Part shown: positions 26,717 to 35,451 of the stretch, piece by piece
How positions within the stretch are numbered: the stretch's first letter is position 1
Layout of the letters: the number at the start of each line of letters is the position of its first letter
The notes under the pieces: generated by a model
Seen by the model: only the letters and a program-made list of their open reading frames with translations
Databases searched by the model: none
Told to the model about the DNA's origin: nothing
Position numbers and translations under genes: made by a program
Origin: Verrucomicrobiia bacterium
Lineage (GTDB): Bacteria; Verrucomicrobiota; Verrucomicrobiia; Opitutales; Cerasicoccaceae
Reading direction: 5' to 3'
DNA length: 64,000 nt
Assembly: GCA_030432235.1 (NCBI GenBank)
Contig: JAUIHT010000005.1
Coordinates: forward strand, 62,001-126,000

Positions 26717-26812
26717 GCAAAATAGCGTCGGTTTATTGCTAAAAGTAGAGGGTCCGTAAATTTGTAAGCGGAATCCGTTCGACGGTTAACTATTTTGTAA
26801 AACAGTCGATAA

Positions 26813-26841
26813 AAGGACTTTCGGACAGAGGCCTAGTCCTT
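26813..26841. other. Hairpin in the sufE-regulator gap
   Basis: AAGGACT (26813-26819) and AGTCCTT (26835-26841) form a 7-bp stem with a 15-nt loop. There is no U-tract, so it is not a standard terminator. The 245-nt gap is otherwise AT-rich and presumably carries the regulator's promoter. Confidence 0.4.
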
Positions 26842-26961
26842 GTGGCGTGTATTGGGCATTGCTCAAAAACATTATTTGCCTATGTTAGATTAATATTTCT
26901 GACGAAAATCCGTTGGGAATAAGAACCTTACGTCAGCTTTCCTACCTAAGGCCATCGATAT

Positions 26962-27552
26962 ATGAATGTGCTTATCGCAGAGGACGATTTTATCTCCCAA
27001 CGTTTGTTGCAGACAAACTTAGAGCAAATGGGCTATGCCGTGACCGTGGCCAACGACGGCGAGGAGGCCTGGCGGATCCAGGAAGCCCAACCGCACCGCA
27101 TTGTCGTCAGTGACTGGCTGATGCCGAACATGGACGGACTGGAGCTCTGTCAGCGGGTCCGCAGCCAGCCCAACACCGATTACACCTATTTCATCATGCT
27201 CACGGCCAATGTCGGCCAGGAAGACAACTACTACAAGGCCATGGATGCCGGCGTGGACGACTTCCTGAGCAAGCCGCTTGACCGCACCCAGCTACAAATC
27301 CGCCTGCACGTGGCCGAGCGCATCCTCAAAAGCACGTCCCGCATTCAGTCCTTGGAGAACGTGCTGACCATCTGCGCCTACACCAAGCGCATTAATTTCC
27401 CCGACGAGGGTTGGCAGACCATCGAAGAGTTTATGGAGCGCCACCTGGGCATCCGGCTTTCTCACGGCATCGACCCCGATCACTATCAAAAGGTCATCAA
27501 GCCCGAGCTCGATAAGCTCAAGGAGCAGGCCGACCTGCCCAAGTCTCCCTAG
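26962..27552 (+). CDS. Response regulator with degenerate C-terminal Cys motif
   Basis: A 196-residue protein. The receiver domain (1-122) has the acidic pair D8/D9, phospho-acceptor D51, the T of MLTAN, and SKPLD lysine. There is no DNA-binding or enzymatic domain. Residues about 130-180 (VLTICAYTKRINFPDEGWQTIEEFM ... SHGIDPDHY) match a short module often found at the end of two-component proteins, normally LPICsyCKkI...WqqiE.yi....a.fSHGICPdCy. Three of its four conserved cysteines are replaced here (T, D and H). No sensor kinase gene is adjacent. It is probably a phosphorylation-controlled adaptor. Confidence 0.88.
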   Translation: MNVLIAEDDFISQRLLQTNLEQMGYAVTVANDGEEAWRIQEAQPHRIVVSDWLMPNMDGLELCQRVRSQPNTDYTYFIMLTANVGQEDNYYKAMDAGVDDFLSKPLDRTQLQIRLHVAERILKSTSRIQSLENVLTICAYTKRINFPDEGWQTIEEFMERHLGIRLSHGIDPDHYQKVIKPELDKLKEQADLPKSP

Positions 27553-27574
27553 GTGCGTGTCCGCACAGGACAAT
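27552..27574. repeat. Dispersed 23-nt repeat, copy 1
   Basis: The sequence GGTGCGTGTCCGCACAGGAC and the three bases after it lie immediately after the regulator's stop codon. They match 54439-54461, after thiE, with one mismatch. The centre TGCG-TGTC-CGCA can form a small hairpin. Confidence 0.65.
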
Positions 27575-27663
27575 GAGGGCAAGCCCCTTAGCTCACGTTG
27601 TTCGCTACCCCTGATACAGCGGTTGCGCTTGCCAAGGGAATGCAATCGGCAAGAGTGGCAGGG

Positions 27664-29133
27664 ATGAGTGAAAAGAAACGTGGTGCAGCCATTGCCGCCC
27701 TCAAACGTGCCCTGGGCAAAGCGGTCCTGACAGGCGACTCCCTGCCGCCACGCGCGGGCATCGATAACGCCCGGCTGGTGTTTCATCCGTCCGCCTACAT
27801 TCGGGTGGAAAACGAAGAGCAGGTAGCCAAGGTGCTGCTGCTGGCGAACAAGCATGGCGTGCCGCTCACCCTGCGCGGAGCCGGGAGCGCCACCACCGGG
27901 TCGGCTTCCCCCAGTGAAAACGGTTGGGTGCTCGACCTGACCGCGCTGGATTCCATCCGTATCGACGCCACTGCCGGCATGGCGCATGTCGGTGCCGGGG
28001 CCACCACGGAAAACATCAACATCGCGGCGGAAAAAGAGGGCTGGTTCTACCCGCCGGACCCGTCTTCGAAGAAGCACTCGACCATCGGCGGTAACCTAGC
28101 CACCAACGCCGGGGGATTGCGCGGCGCCAAGTACGGTGTCACCCGTGACTACGTCTTTGCGCTGGAGGGCTTCCTGCCCACCGGCGAACGCGTGCGCTGG
28201 GGGGCGCCCTTGCGTAAGTTCGCCTCCGGCTTCAATGTGCGCGACCTCTGGATTGGCTCGGAAGGGGCCTTGGGCGTCATTACCTCGGCCACACTGAAGC
28301 TCTTGCCCAAGCCCGAAGCGCGGCAAACCTTCCTCTTCGGCTTTACCAGCGATGCGCAGGCCCTCCGCGCCGCCATCTCCGTGATGAAGGCCCGTCTCGT
28401 GCCGGCTATCATGGAGTTCATGGATCGCCAGACGGTCGATTGCGCCCTGCGCCGCCGCCGCGAAAAGGGCCCCGAGACCAACCGCCTTCTCAAAAAGGTC
28501 ACGGGCGCGTTCAAAAAAGCGCCCGCACTGCTGCTCATCGAGCTGGACGGCCGCGCCGCCGTTGTGCGCGAGGACAGGAAGCACCTGCTGGAGCTGTTCG
28601 CCAAGTTCCATGGCGTCAGCGCCAGGGACGAAGCCGAAGCGGAGTCCCTTTGGGAAATCCGCCGCACCTGCTCACAGGCGATGTTTCAGATGGGCGACAC
28701 CAAGCTCAACGAGGACATCGTCGTGCCCATCAGCAGCTACCTGGAACTTTTACGCTACACGCTGGAATTGAAAAAGGAGACCGGCCTGGCCACGCCGACA
28801 TTTGGCCATGCCGCCGACGGCAACTTCCACGTCCACCTGATGTACAATCATGGCGATCCCGCCCAGTGTCGGGCGGCTGAGCGCGGTGTAAAGCTGCTGA
28901 TGGAGAAGGTCGTTGACCTAGGTGGAGCCATCACCGGCGAGCACGGCATCGGCCTGGCCAAGAGCCCATTCCTGAAGCTACAGCATAACAAGGCCGAAAT
29001 CGAGGCCATGCTGGCGATCAAGCGGGCGCTCGATCCGAAGGACATCCTGAATCCCGGCAAGATGTTCACGCCCTTCGCCATGTGGAAGCACCCACGCGAC
29101 TACGCCACGGTGATGCCCTGGGATAAACACTAG
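27664..29133 (+). CDS. FAD-binding oxidoreductase, GlcD/D-lactate dehydrogenase family
   Basis: About 489 residues. The N-terminal FAD_binding_4 domain shows PLTLRGAGSATTGSA and GGNLATNAGGLRGAKYGVTRDYV, which hold the FAD pyrophosphate. The C-terminal FAD-oxidase domain ends with GHAADGNFHVHLMYN and ITGEHGIGLAKSPFL, including the histidines typical of glycolate, D-lactate and other 2-hydroxyacid dehydrogenases. The exact substrate cannot be told from sequence. No GlcE, GlcF or Fe-S subunit is adjacent, so it may act alone. The start is uncertain: in-frame TTG at 27598 and ATG at 27640 would lengthen the protein. Confidence 0.9.
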   Translation: MSEKKRGAAIAALKRALGKAVLTGDSLPPRAGIDNARLVFHPSAYIRVENEEQVAKVLLLANKHGVPLTLRGAGSATTGSASPSENGWVLDLTALDSIRIDATAGMAHVGAGATTENINIAAEKEGWFYPPDPSSKKHSTIGGNLATNAGGLRGAKYGVTRDYVFALEGFLPTGERVRWGAPLRKFASGFNVRDLWIGSEGALGVITSATLKLLPKPEARQTFLFGFTSDAQALRAAISVMKARLVPAIMEFMDRQTVDCALRRRREKGPETNRLLKKVTGAFKKAPALLLIELDGRAAVVREDRKHLLELFAKFHGVSARDEAEAESLWEIRRTCSQAMFQMGDTKLNEDIVVPISSYLELLRYTLELKKETGLATPTFGHAADGNFHVHLMYNHGDPAQCRAAERGVKLLMEKVVDLGGAITGEHGIGLAKSPFLKLQHNKAEIEAMLAIKRALDPKDILNPGKMFTPFAMWKHPRDYATVMPWDKH

Positions 29134-29146
29134 GCAGTGCCTGGAA

Positions 29147-29368
29147 TTAGTCCGCTGGCATTTCCCAGGCTGGCGGAGCACCTGCGCCTCCAGCCTGATA
29201 GCCCTCGTCGATGGAGTCGTCCACCTCCTGCTGCTCATTCATGTTCTCGTTGTTGAGAACCGTTCTGTTGAATTCGGCTTTTTCCTTCTCCGTGGCGGAG
29301 CTTTGACAGCCCGTCAGTGCCAGCGCCAAGGGCGCAAAAAGGCAAATGGTGTACAAGGTGATTTTCAT
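29147..29368 (-). CDS. Small lipoprotein
   Basis: A 73-residue protein with a lipoprotein signal peptide: the lipobox LTGC ends at Cys21. The mature part of about 50 residues is acidic and low in complexity (NNENMNEQQEVDDSIDEGYQAGGAGAPP). The function is unknown. It is the last of three small lipoprotein genes that follow ccsA, two bases after the preceding gene. The charged tail suggests a short tether rather than an enzyme. Confidence 0.7.
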   Translation of the reverse strand: MKITLYTICLFAPLALALTGCQSSATEKEKAEFNRTVLNNENMNEQQEVDDSIDEGYQAGGAGAPPAWEMPAD

Positions 29369-29370
29369 AT

Positions 29371-29751
29371 TTAGGTTCCCTGGCTGTTCTTTTGTTGTTC
29401 CAATAATAACTTCTGCTGCTCCAACTGCAACTTTTGTTGTTCCAGTTGCAGTCTCTGCATTTCAAGTTGGTTCTGCTGCGTCTCGAGTTCGCGTTGGCGA
29501 CGTTTCTCGGCGTAGTAGTCGCTCATGTCGTCGCGCCGGTCGCTGCCAGTGGCATGACCGATGGCCGCGCCACCCAGGCCGCCGACCAGAGCGCCAATGG
29601 CAGCACCACCGCCACCGCCGGCTGCGTAGCCTATGCCCGCCCCGGCGCCCGCGCCCAAGGCACCACCGCCTAGCGCACTGGTGGTTTTATCGCATCCGCT
29701 CAGACTAAATAGCAAAGCTGCGGCCAAGAGTACAGTGATTGGCGTCTTCAT
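29371..29751 (-). CDS. Glycine-zipper lipoprotein with heptad coiled coil
   Basis: A 126-residue lipoprotein (lipobox LSGC, Cys20). Residues about 27-68 are a glycine-zipper region (GGGALGAGAGAGIGYAAGGG) of the type that packs into membranes in outer-membrane lipoproteins. Residues about 88-122 form an almost perfect coiled coil made of the 7-residue repeat LEQQKLQ (LEMQRLQ, LEQQKLQ, LEQQKLL). The DNA is correspondingly a 21-nt tandem repeat. It probably oligomerises through the coil while anchored by the lipid. It follows the 49-residue lipoprotein by one base. Confidence 0.8.
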   Translation of the reverse strand: MKTPITVLLAAALLFSLSGCDKTTSALGGGALGAGAGAGIGYAAGGGGGAAIGALVGGLGGAAIGHATGSDRRDDMSDYYAEKRRQRELETQQNQLEMQRLQLEQQKLQLEQQKLLLEQQKNSQGT

Positions 29752-29752
29752 T

Positions 29753-29902
29753 CTAATTTCCGGGAGCCTGCGGAGCGTCCTGCTCGCGCACCTCTTCTTG
29801 TTTCAGTATATTGACCGTGGAATCGTCCCCCGGTTCCTGGGTGGAGCCGCATCCGGCTAGAAGCAGTGTTGATACAAGAATCAACAGACCTGTCGTTTTC
29901 AT
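29753..29902 (-). CDS. 49-residue lipoprotein overlapping ccsA
   Basis: A short gene easily missed because of its size. It encodes MKTTGLLILVSTLLLAGC as a textbook lipoprotein signal peptide, then about 31 polar residues (GSTQEPGDDSTVNILKQ...). The ATG overlaps the ccsA stop codon (ATGA), and the stop lies one base before the next lipoprotein gene, so it is part of the cytochrome operon. Its function is unknown. The overlap, the lipobox and the conserved operon spacing are the evidence that it is real. Confidence 0.75.
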   Translation of the reverse strand: MKTTGLLILVSTLLLAGCGSTQEPGDDSTVNILKQEEVREQDAPQAPGN

Positions 29903-31746
29903 GAATTAGCGGTAGAGATTAGCTGGCTGCGCCAGTGCTTTTGCGGAATCAGCCCCAATATGATAAGAAACGCCTGCGTGAACCAGAAAAAAAGCAACCA
30001 GTAGAAGCCCGAGTCTGTAAACCCATAGGCGTGAAGGCCGACGCCGAGCAGGTTGGTGCCGAACCACGACCACGCCGTGATGATGTTACCGCCGATGGCC
30101 AGCACCATGAATCCGCGTTCGCGGACCACGCCGCCCCAACGTGCGTGCAGCATAAGCGCGCACCACAACACGATGAGCAACGCGCCATTCTCCTTCGGGT
30201 CCCAGCCCCAGAAACGGCCCCAGCTTTGGTCGGCCCAGACACCGCCGAGCATGGTTCCGACAAAGGAAAACAGCAGCGAAAAGCAGGTGATGCCGTAAAC
30301 CATACGGTAAAGCGCGGCGCCTGCCTCTTTGCTGAGGCCGTTCGTTAGCGTACCGCGTAGCAGGTAGTAGGCCGCCAGTGTGCCGCCAAGGAATACGGCC
30401 GAATAGCCGAAGGTGATGATGACCACATGCGTGGCCAGCCAGAAATTCGAGTCCAGCACGGCACGCATCATTTCAAGCGTATCGCCGGTCTTGGCCAGGT
30501 TGTGGGCAATGACCAGCGTGATGAAACCGATGATGCTGGCGACGAATGACCCGACGCCTCCCTTGAAGATATACTCGAGTACGATTGCCAGCAGCACCGC
30601 CCCCCAACCGACAAAGATGGCCGAGGAATACAGGTTGGTTATGGGGGGACGGCCTTGAATCCACATGCGCGCAAGCAAAGCGAAAGTGTGGATGACGAAG
30701 GCCAGCAAGAGCAGCCAGAATGCAGAACGCTGAAGCTCATCCGGCCATTTGAGCCAGCTAACGGCCACGACGAGAAAGATGATCACATACAGGATGCTAG
30801 CCTGGTAGAAGGGGGCAAAGTTGTTAAAGAATTCCTCGAAGGCAACGCGGCCCATGGGCGCACCGGCGTCCAGCTCCACATGCATGTGGGCCAGCTCCTT
30901 GTTGAAGGCAGCCGCGTCGTTTGCGCGATATGCTTCGGCGAGCTGGGCGTAGCCGGCGACGACGGGGTTGATTTCGCCCGTGGTGATGGTGTCGAGAAGC
31001 GCTTCGCCGACGTTGGACCAGTCGTTCTCCGCCTTGGCCTCCGGCGTTGTGGGCGGGACGATGCCGAGGTCGGCCACTTGAGACAAATGCAGGAACTCGT
31101 TGGTGAAAGCCGCGAACATCTGGAAGGCCGCTTCGTCGAAAGGTTCGTCGCGTTCGTGCTGCGCGAAAGCCTGACGGCCGGGGCCCACCACTTCCTCCCA
31201 GCGCTGGTAGAGCAGGGGAAGCTGCGCAACATCGCCGCCAGGATGCAGGCTCCAGGTCAGGCGCTCGTACTGGTTCATGGCGGTGGCGAGCTTGATGATC
31301 TGACGCTCGTAGACACTGCGCAGAGCAGATTCGGTGTTGGTCGCCTGGTTGGCCTGTTCGCCGATGGCCTGACGGTGGGGTAACAAATCGTCGTAGCTAA
31401 AGTATTTCCGATCCTCCTGCTTGAGCCCGAGCAGTCCCAGCACCTCGGCGTTGTCGATCCGGAAGACAGGCAGTCCCGCGGCCTCTTCCGGCTCGAAGGC
31501 AAGTCGCATGAGCCACTCAATGGCCGGCAGCTTGCCGTCATCCGTGCGTACGGCGGAACGCTGCGAGATGACGCGCAGGGAGTTCATCGCCACGGAGTCC
31601 AGTGGCAGGACGCGCCCACCGGTTTGCACGGGCAGCTCGGCAAAGCTGGCCACGTCGAAATCGCCCGAGTAGCGCGGAGGCATCAGGCCCTTGATTACGA
31701 CCAGGAGCCCGAAGATAAAAATCACGATGGGGATGAACCGTTTCAT
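29899..31746 (-). CDS. ccsA: Cytochrome c biogenesis protein CcsA/ResC family
   Basis: About 615 residues. With ResB it forms the system II heme export and cytochrome c synthase complex. One N-terminal helix (IPIVIFIFGLLVVIKG) anchors a large periplasmic region of about 300 residues. A multi-helix CcsA domain follows, with the heme-handling WGRFWGWDPKEN motif (the tryptophan-rich WWD region) and downstream HARWGG and W-rich helices. The start at 31746 overlaps the resB stop (ATGA); an upstream in-frame start would lie inside resB. The long periplasmic insertion exceeds the minimal family size. It is co-transcribed with resB and three lipoprotein genes. Confidence 0.92.
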   Translation of the reverse strand: MKRFIPIVIFIFGLLVVIKGLMPPRYSGDFDVASFAELPVQTGGRVLPLDSVAMNSLRVISQRSAVRTDDGKLPAIEWLMRLAFEPEEAAGLPVFRIDNAEVLGLLGLKQEDRKYFSYDDLLPHRQAIGEQANQATNTESALRSVYERQIIKLATAMNQYERLTWSLHPGGDVAQLPLLYQRWEEVVGPGRQAFAQHERDEPFDEAAFQMFAAFTNEFLHLSQVADLGIVPPTTPEAKAENDWSNVGEALLDTITTGEINPVVAGYAQLAEAYRANDAAAFNKELAHMHVELDAGAPMGRVAFEEFFNNFAPFYQASILYVIIFLVVAVSWLKWPDELQRSAFWLLLLAFVIHTFALLARMWIQGRPPITNLYSSAIFVGWGAVLLAIVLEYIFKGGVGSFVASIIGFITLVIAHNLAKTGDTLEMMRAVLDSNFWLATHVVIITFGYSAVFLGGTLAAYYLLRGTLTNGLSKEAGAALYRMVYGITCFSLLFSFVGTMLGGVWADQSWGRFWGWDPKENGALLIVLWCALMLHARWGGVVRERGFMVLAIGGNIITAWSWFGTNLLGVGLHAYGFTDSGFYWLLFFWFTQAFLIILGLIPQKHWRSQLISTANS

Positions 31747-33083
31747 GCGGGGCGGCCTTTCTGTTCGCGGCGAATGAAGCGACTCAGGCTGATGCAGAAC
31801 TGAATGCACATGCCGAGGCCAACCAGCAACACGGCGATGTAGGGCCAGGTCCAGACCGGGTTGCGCACGACCATGAGGATGGATGTCGTGTCGTTGTTCG
31901 CAAAAGACTGCTGGAAGAAGGTCAGCCCGGCATAGCGCAGCGGGTGGTTCATGTAAATTTTGACGGGACGTTCAACGCCCTTGCCGGGATCGTTCAGAAT
32001 AATGTCGCTGGAGTAGTTCCGCGGGATTTCCGTGCCAGGGTATTTGTCGTGACTGAAGTCCTTGAGCTGAATCCAGAAGGGGTAGTAGTCGCGCTTGAAG
32101 CGCAGTGCTATCTGGTAGGTTTGGCCGCCATAATCAAAAGTCTGGGGCGGGATGTTGCCGCCGAACCCCGCGCTGACCATCCAGGCGCCGATGGTCTCGC
32201 CGTTTTCATCCAGGATGCTGACGACGACGGCGGGGATGTTCGATTCGTTGTCCTGGAAACTTTCGGGCTGCTCCTGGATGACGCCGCCCATGCGCTCGGC
32301 AAATCCTTTAAGCGGCAAAGTACCTTTGCTCAGCAAAGTGCGACCTTCCGTGCCGAGCACCAGAGCCTCGCCGGATTTCAAGCCATCTACGGCTTCGGTG
32401 AGTTCGCGCTTCTGGGCGGGCGGCACCTGCGGATTTTGCAGCATCTGTTCGTAGTGGCGCAGTAGGTTGGCCCCGATGGCGGCGCCGGCGTTGGGTGTGT
32501 AGGCCTCCACGCGCACTTTTACGGGTAACTCCGGAAGCTCAATCACGCTGCCCGGCTTCAACAGACTCCGAGGAATACTGGTGACGCGATCGACATCCTC
32601 GCCCGAGGTATCGATGAGGACCAGCTCGGCGTCGCGAAAGTCGGTGGAGAAGTTAACCGGAACGCCGCCCTCGTCGACGTACATCTGGCTCTCCTCCTGC
32701 AGGAAGGCGATGAGGAAGCCGCTGACCAGCAACAGGACGACCCCTGCGTGGGTCAGGGCGATACCTGTCTTTTTCCAACTGGCCTTGAAATAGCGGAAGT
32801 GCGCGCAAACGAGGTTGACCAATAGCAGCCCGCCCAGAAGGAAGCCACCGGGCAGCGGTATTTTGAACCAGGCCAGATTGAGGTCGAAGCTGCCTCCGGC
32901 CACCATCTTGAGCAGCGACAGGGCCGGCGTAAGCACGTAAAAGCTCTCGAAGTAGAGCCGCTGCGTCTCGTGGATGCCCCAGCGCGACTGGTCCAGCGTG
33001 CCGAAAAACACCAGCACCATGGAAAAAGCCAGCAGCACGACGGTCAGCCCCAGGGAGCTGAAAATGCGAAAAACGGGATTCAT
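31743..33083 (-). CDS. resB: Cytochrome c biogenesis protein ResB
   Basis: A 446-residue membrane protein and partner of CcsA in system II cytochrome c maturation. Three N-terminal hydrophobic segments (LGLTVVLLAFSMVLVFFG, FLLGGLLLVNLVCAHF, LTHAGVVLLLVSGFLIAF), a large periplasmic domain (about 135-400, with NHPLRYAGLTFFQQSF) and a final helix (WPYIAVLLVGLGMCIQF) match the ResB/Ccs1 pattern. It starts four bases after the stop of the upstream lipoprotein gene and overlaps ccsA by four bases, so stoichiometric translation is likely. Confidence 0.92.
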   Translation of the reverse strand: MNPVFRIFSSLGLTVVLLAFSMVLVFFGTLDQSRWGIHETQRLYFESFYVLTPALSLLKMVAGGSFDLNLAWFKIPLPGGFLLGGLLLVNLVCAHFRYFKASWKKTGIALTHAGVVLLLVSGFLIAFLQEESQMYVDEGGVPVNFSTDFRDAELVLIDTSGEDVDRVTSIPRSLLKPGSVIELPELPVKVRVEAYTPNAGAAIGANLLRHYEQMLQNPQVPPAQKRELTEAVDGLKSGEALVLGTEGRTLLSKGTLPLKGFAERMGGVIQEQPESFQDNESNIPAVVVSILDENGETIGAWMVSAGFGGNIPPQTFDYGGQTYQIALRFKRDYYPFWIQLKDFSHDKYPGTEIPRNYSSDIILNDPGKGVERPVKIYMNHPLRYAGLTFFQQSFANNDTTSILMVVRNPVWTWPYIAVLLVGLGMCIQFCISLSRFIRREQKGRPA

Positions 33084-33087
33084 CTAA

Positions 33088-33792
33088 TCAATGTTCAGGG
33101 AAGCGCACGGTACTCATGAACCGGCCAAAGTTGACCGCCTCCGCGTTAACCAGTTCCGTGTCGCCCTGCATTTTGAAAAACCAGGTCGCTCCGTGATAGG
33201 GGAGAATCACCCCCGCAATGCTCTGCCCGGACGGGCCCGTCAGCTCAACCAGGAAGCCGGGGTGCTTGTCGACCTCAATGGCATTTCCTTCCTGCATGGA
33301 GATTAGCTCCTGCGGTGTCAGCGGGGCCATATCGACCTGATCGGCCCAGCGGTTTACGTTCGCCAGGTCCCCGCCGACATCGCCGGGGAAGACCAGTACG
33401 GAGACCTCGGCACGCTGGCCGTCTTTTTCGATGAGCCAGGAGCCCTTGCGCATGGAGCCCAGCGGCTGGGCTTGCCAACCCTCGGGAGCCGTCCAGGTGG
33501 GTGAGTCAAACTGCGCGCTCTGCTCGGCCATGCCGGGTAGCGCCTGCATCGGGGCGTTGCCGGAGGCTTGCATCATCGGCCCGGCCATGGGAGCGCTGGA
33601 CTGAGGGGCCGTACCCGCCAAGGCATCGCCAGCAGGAGCCTCCGTGCCCGCGTTGACCGTCATGCGGACAGGAGCCACCGCGTCCTGCGGTGGCGACTCC
33701 TTCGGGATTTCATAGGTGCGCACTTCCTCCTTCTGGCAACCCGCCAGGAGAATCAGGCCGAGAACGGCAACGCTGATGCGTAAGCATGTCAT
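33088..33792 (-). CDS. Lipoprotein upstream of resB
   Basis: About 234 residues. The signal peptide ends in the lipobox LLAGC (Cys19). An Ala/Pro-rich linker leads to a C-terminal domain of about 140 residues (from PTWTAPEGWQAQPLGSMRKGSW to FGRFMSTVRFP) that I recognise only as a conserved domain of unknown function in verrucomicrobial proteins. Gene order suggests a role in cytochrome c assembly or its quality control. The start at 33792 gives an intact lipoprotein signal; longer readings would run into the porin's 3' end. Confidence 0.75.
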   Translation of the reverse strand: MTCLRISVAVLGLILLAGCQKEEVRTYEIPKESPPQDAVAPVRMTVNAGTEAPAGDALAGTAPQSSAPMAGPMMQASGNAPMQALPGMAEQSAQFDSPTWTAPEGWQAQPLGSMRKGSWLIEKDGQRAEVSVLVFPGDVGGDLANVNRWADQVDMAPLTPQELISMQEGNAIEVDKHPGFLVELTGPSGQSIAGVILPYHGATWFFKMQGDTELVNAEAVNFGRFMSTVRFPEH

Positions 33793-33854
33793 AAACGGAC
33801 GACATTCACGCAATCCCGCCACCGCGTCAAGCGAACCCGGTCTTAAGGTTTCGG

Positions 33855-35279
33855 TTAGAATTCGAGCGCCACGGATGTCTGGATGCGGTGGCTGTCGACG
33901 TTCTGGGTCCGGTAATAGTCCGTCTTGAGGAAACTGTACTCCAGGGCGAGCGTCAGGTAAGACGTCACCTGATAAAAGAGAGAGGTGGAAGCGTCCATAT
34001 TGAAGCTGCGCATGCCGGGGCTCAGGTCGGAGTCCACCGGGTCGTCGAGGCCGAACGCGACGTTCCAGTTCCACTTGTCGGCGGGAAAGGTCTGGAGTTG
34101 CACCCAGCCGCCACGGGAAGCGATGGGCGTCATGAGGGCGAGATTGACCGACTGCCCGATGCCGCCACCGAATCCGGCGACGTTTTTGCCCGCCCAGACG
34201 GAGCCCAGCAGCTTGGCCTTGTTCTTCCAGTCGAGAATACCGGTAAACATGCCCACGGCGGTGTCGTAGTTTTTCTCCGCGCCTCCGCCGATGTGGAAGG
34301 CCTCCCGGCCCCAGGCGCCGCCCAGCGCGACCGTCGCCTTCAAATCGTCCTGCACGGGGAATTCGTAGGCAACCGTGCCCTCGAAATTCGGCACGCCGGA
34401 GTCATCCCCGTCCGGCTGGCCGCCGCCGTCGATGTCGCCGCTCTCGGCGCCGGCCACCGCGCCACGAAGCTTCAGCGTGCCATCGCCCACGGGATGAGTC
34501 CATTCGGCTTTGATCTGCGGACGCCGCGACCAGAGCGCGCCCTGATTATAATAGACGGCAAAGTTGACGGTCTTGGGCAGTGCGACGACGAGGGCGTCCC
34601 AATCCTGGCCGACGGTCAGGTGCCAGTTGTCGTTTTGCAGATCGGCGTAGGCCAGCCGCAGACGCAGGGTGGGGGTGTTGCTGCTGTAATCGCCGTAGAA
34701 GTCGGTCTCGATGCGTGCGCCCGGCTTCCAGTCGTCGAAGGCCGGTCCGCGCACGTTGAAGCCCAGCCGCGTCTGGCGCGCGGTAAAGCTAAGCTGATCG
34801 TCGGGGCTGCTGCTTTGCGGCAGGACGTAGCGCGCGAAATCGCCATTGAAGGTCTGCTGGGTGTCGTAAGCGGCGTCGAGCATGACGTAGCCATAAACCT
34901 CGAAGGACCAGTCGTTGTGCTTGAAACTCAGCCAGGACTCCTGCTCGGGTTTCAAGGGCGCTTCCTCTAGTGGCAGATGCTCGTCGAGGGGAGACTCGTT
35001 TGCGGCCAGAGAAGGTTCTCCCTCCTGCGGCGGGGTGATGCGCAGTGTGGGCCCGGCGGCCGTATGGGCCTGTTCCTGCGAGAGCTGTTGTTTCAGGGAG
35101 GCCACCTCTTCGCTCAGGCTTCGGATGGTCTGCTGTTGCTCCAGCATCATCTGCCGCAAGGCCTCCATTTCTTCCCGCAAGTCGCTCTCCGCCGCTCTGG
35201 CTTTCATCGCCAACGCTATAGAGGCGATAAACAGTATCATCGCCAGCACACGCTTGACCGGTGTCAGTGTTGAATGCAC
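33855..35279 (-). CDS. DcaP-like outer-membrane porin
   Basis: A 474-residue protein. After a signal peptide (to about AMKARA) comes a trimerising coiled coil (about 31-70, EEMEALRQMMLEQQQTIRSL), then a beta-barrel from about residue 115 (VYGYVMLDAAYDTQ). The chain ends in VALEF, with the terminal phenylalanine used by the Bam machinery. An N-terminal periplasmic coiled coil followed by a barrel is the DcaP trimeric porin design, associated with uptake of anionic or dicarboxylic solutes. The gene precedes the cytochrome operon by 62 nt on the same strand and may share its transcript. Confidence 0.88.
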   Translation of the reverse strand: MHSTLTPVKRVLAMILFIASIALAMKARAAESDLREEMEALRQMMLEQQQTIRSLSEEVASLKQQLSQEQAHTAAGPTLRITPPQEGEPSLAANESPLDEHLPLEEAPLKPEQESWLSFKHNDWSFEVYGYVMLDAAYDTQQTFNGDFARYVLPQSSSPDDQLSFTARQTRLGFNVRGPAFDDWKPGARIETDFYGDYSSNTPTLRLRLAYADLQNDNWHLTVGQDWDALVVALPKTVNFAVYYNQGALWSRRPQIKAEWTHPVGDGTLKLRGAVAGAESGDIDGGGQPDGDDSGVPNFEGTVAYEFPVQDDLKATVALGGAWGREAFHIGGGAEKNYDTAVGMFTGILDWKNKAKLLGSVWAGKNVAGFGGGIGQSVNLALMTPIASRGGWVQLQTFPADKWNWNVAFGLDDPVDSDLSPGMRSFNMDASTSLFYQVTSYLTLALEYSFLKTDYYRTQNVDSHRIQTSVALEF

Positions 35280-35451
35280 CGCGTGAAGCTAAGTTTATGT
35301 TGCGATATATGAAGATTAAAATTTCTTATCAATAGACTATCAACTGGGCTAATGTGCTTATGAAGCAATTTTCCTGAATCATTTATTTATTTTCCCTACG
35401 TGACAACACGGCGCGCAGTGTTCATGATGTGGAAAACCCAAGACCCCGCGC

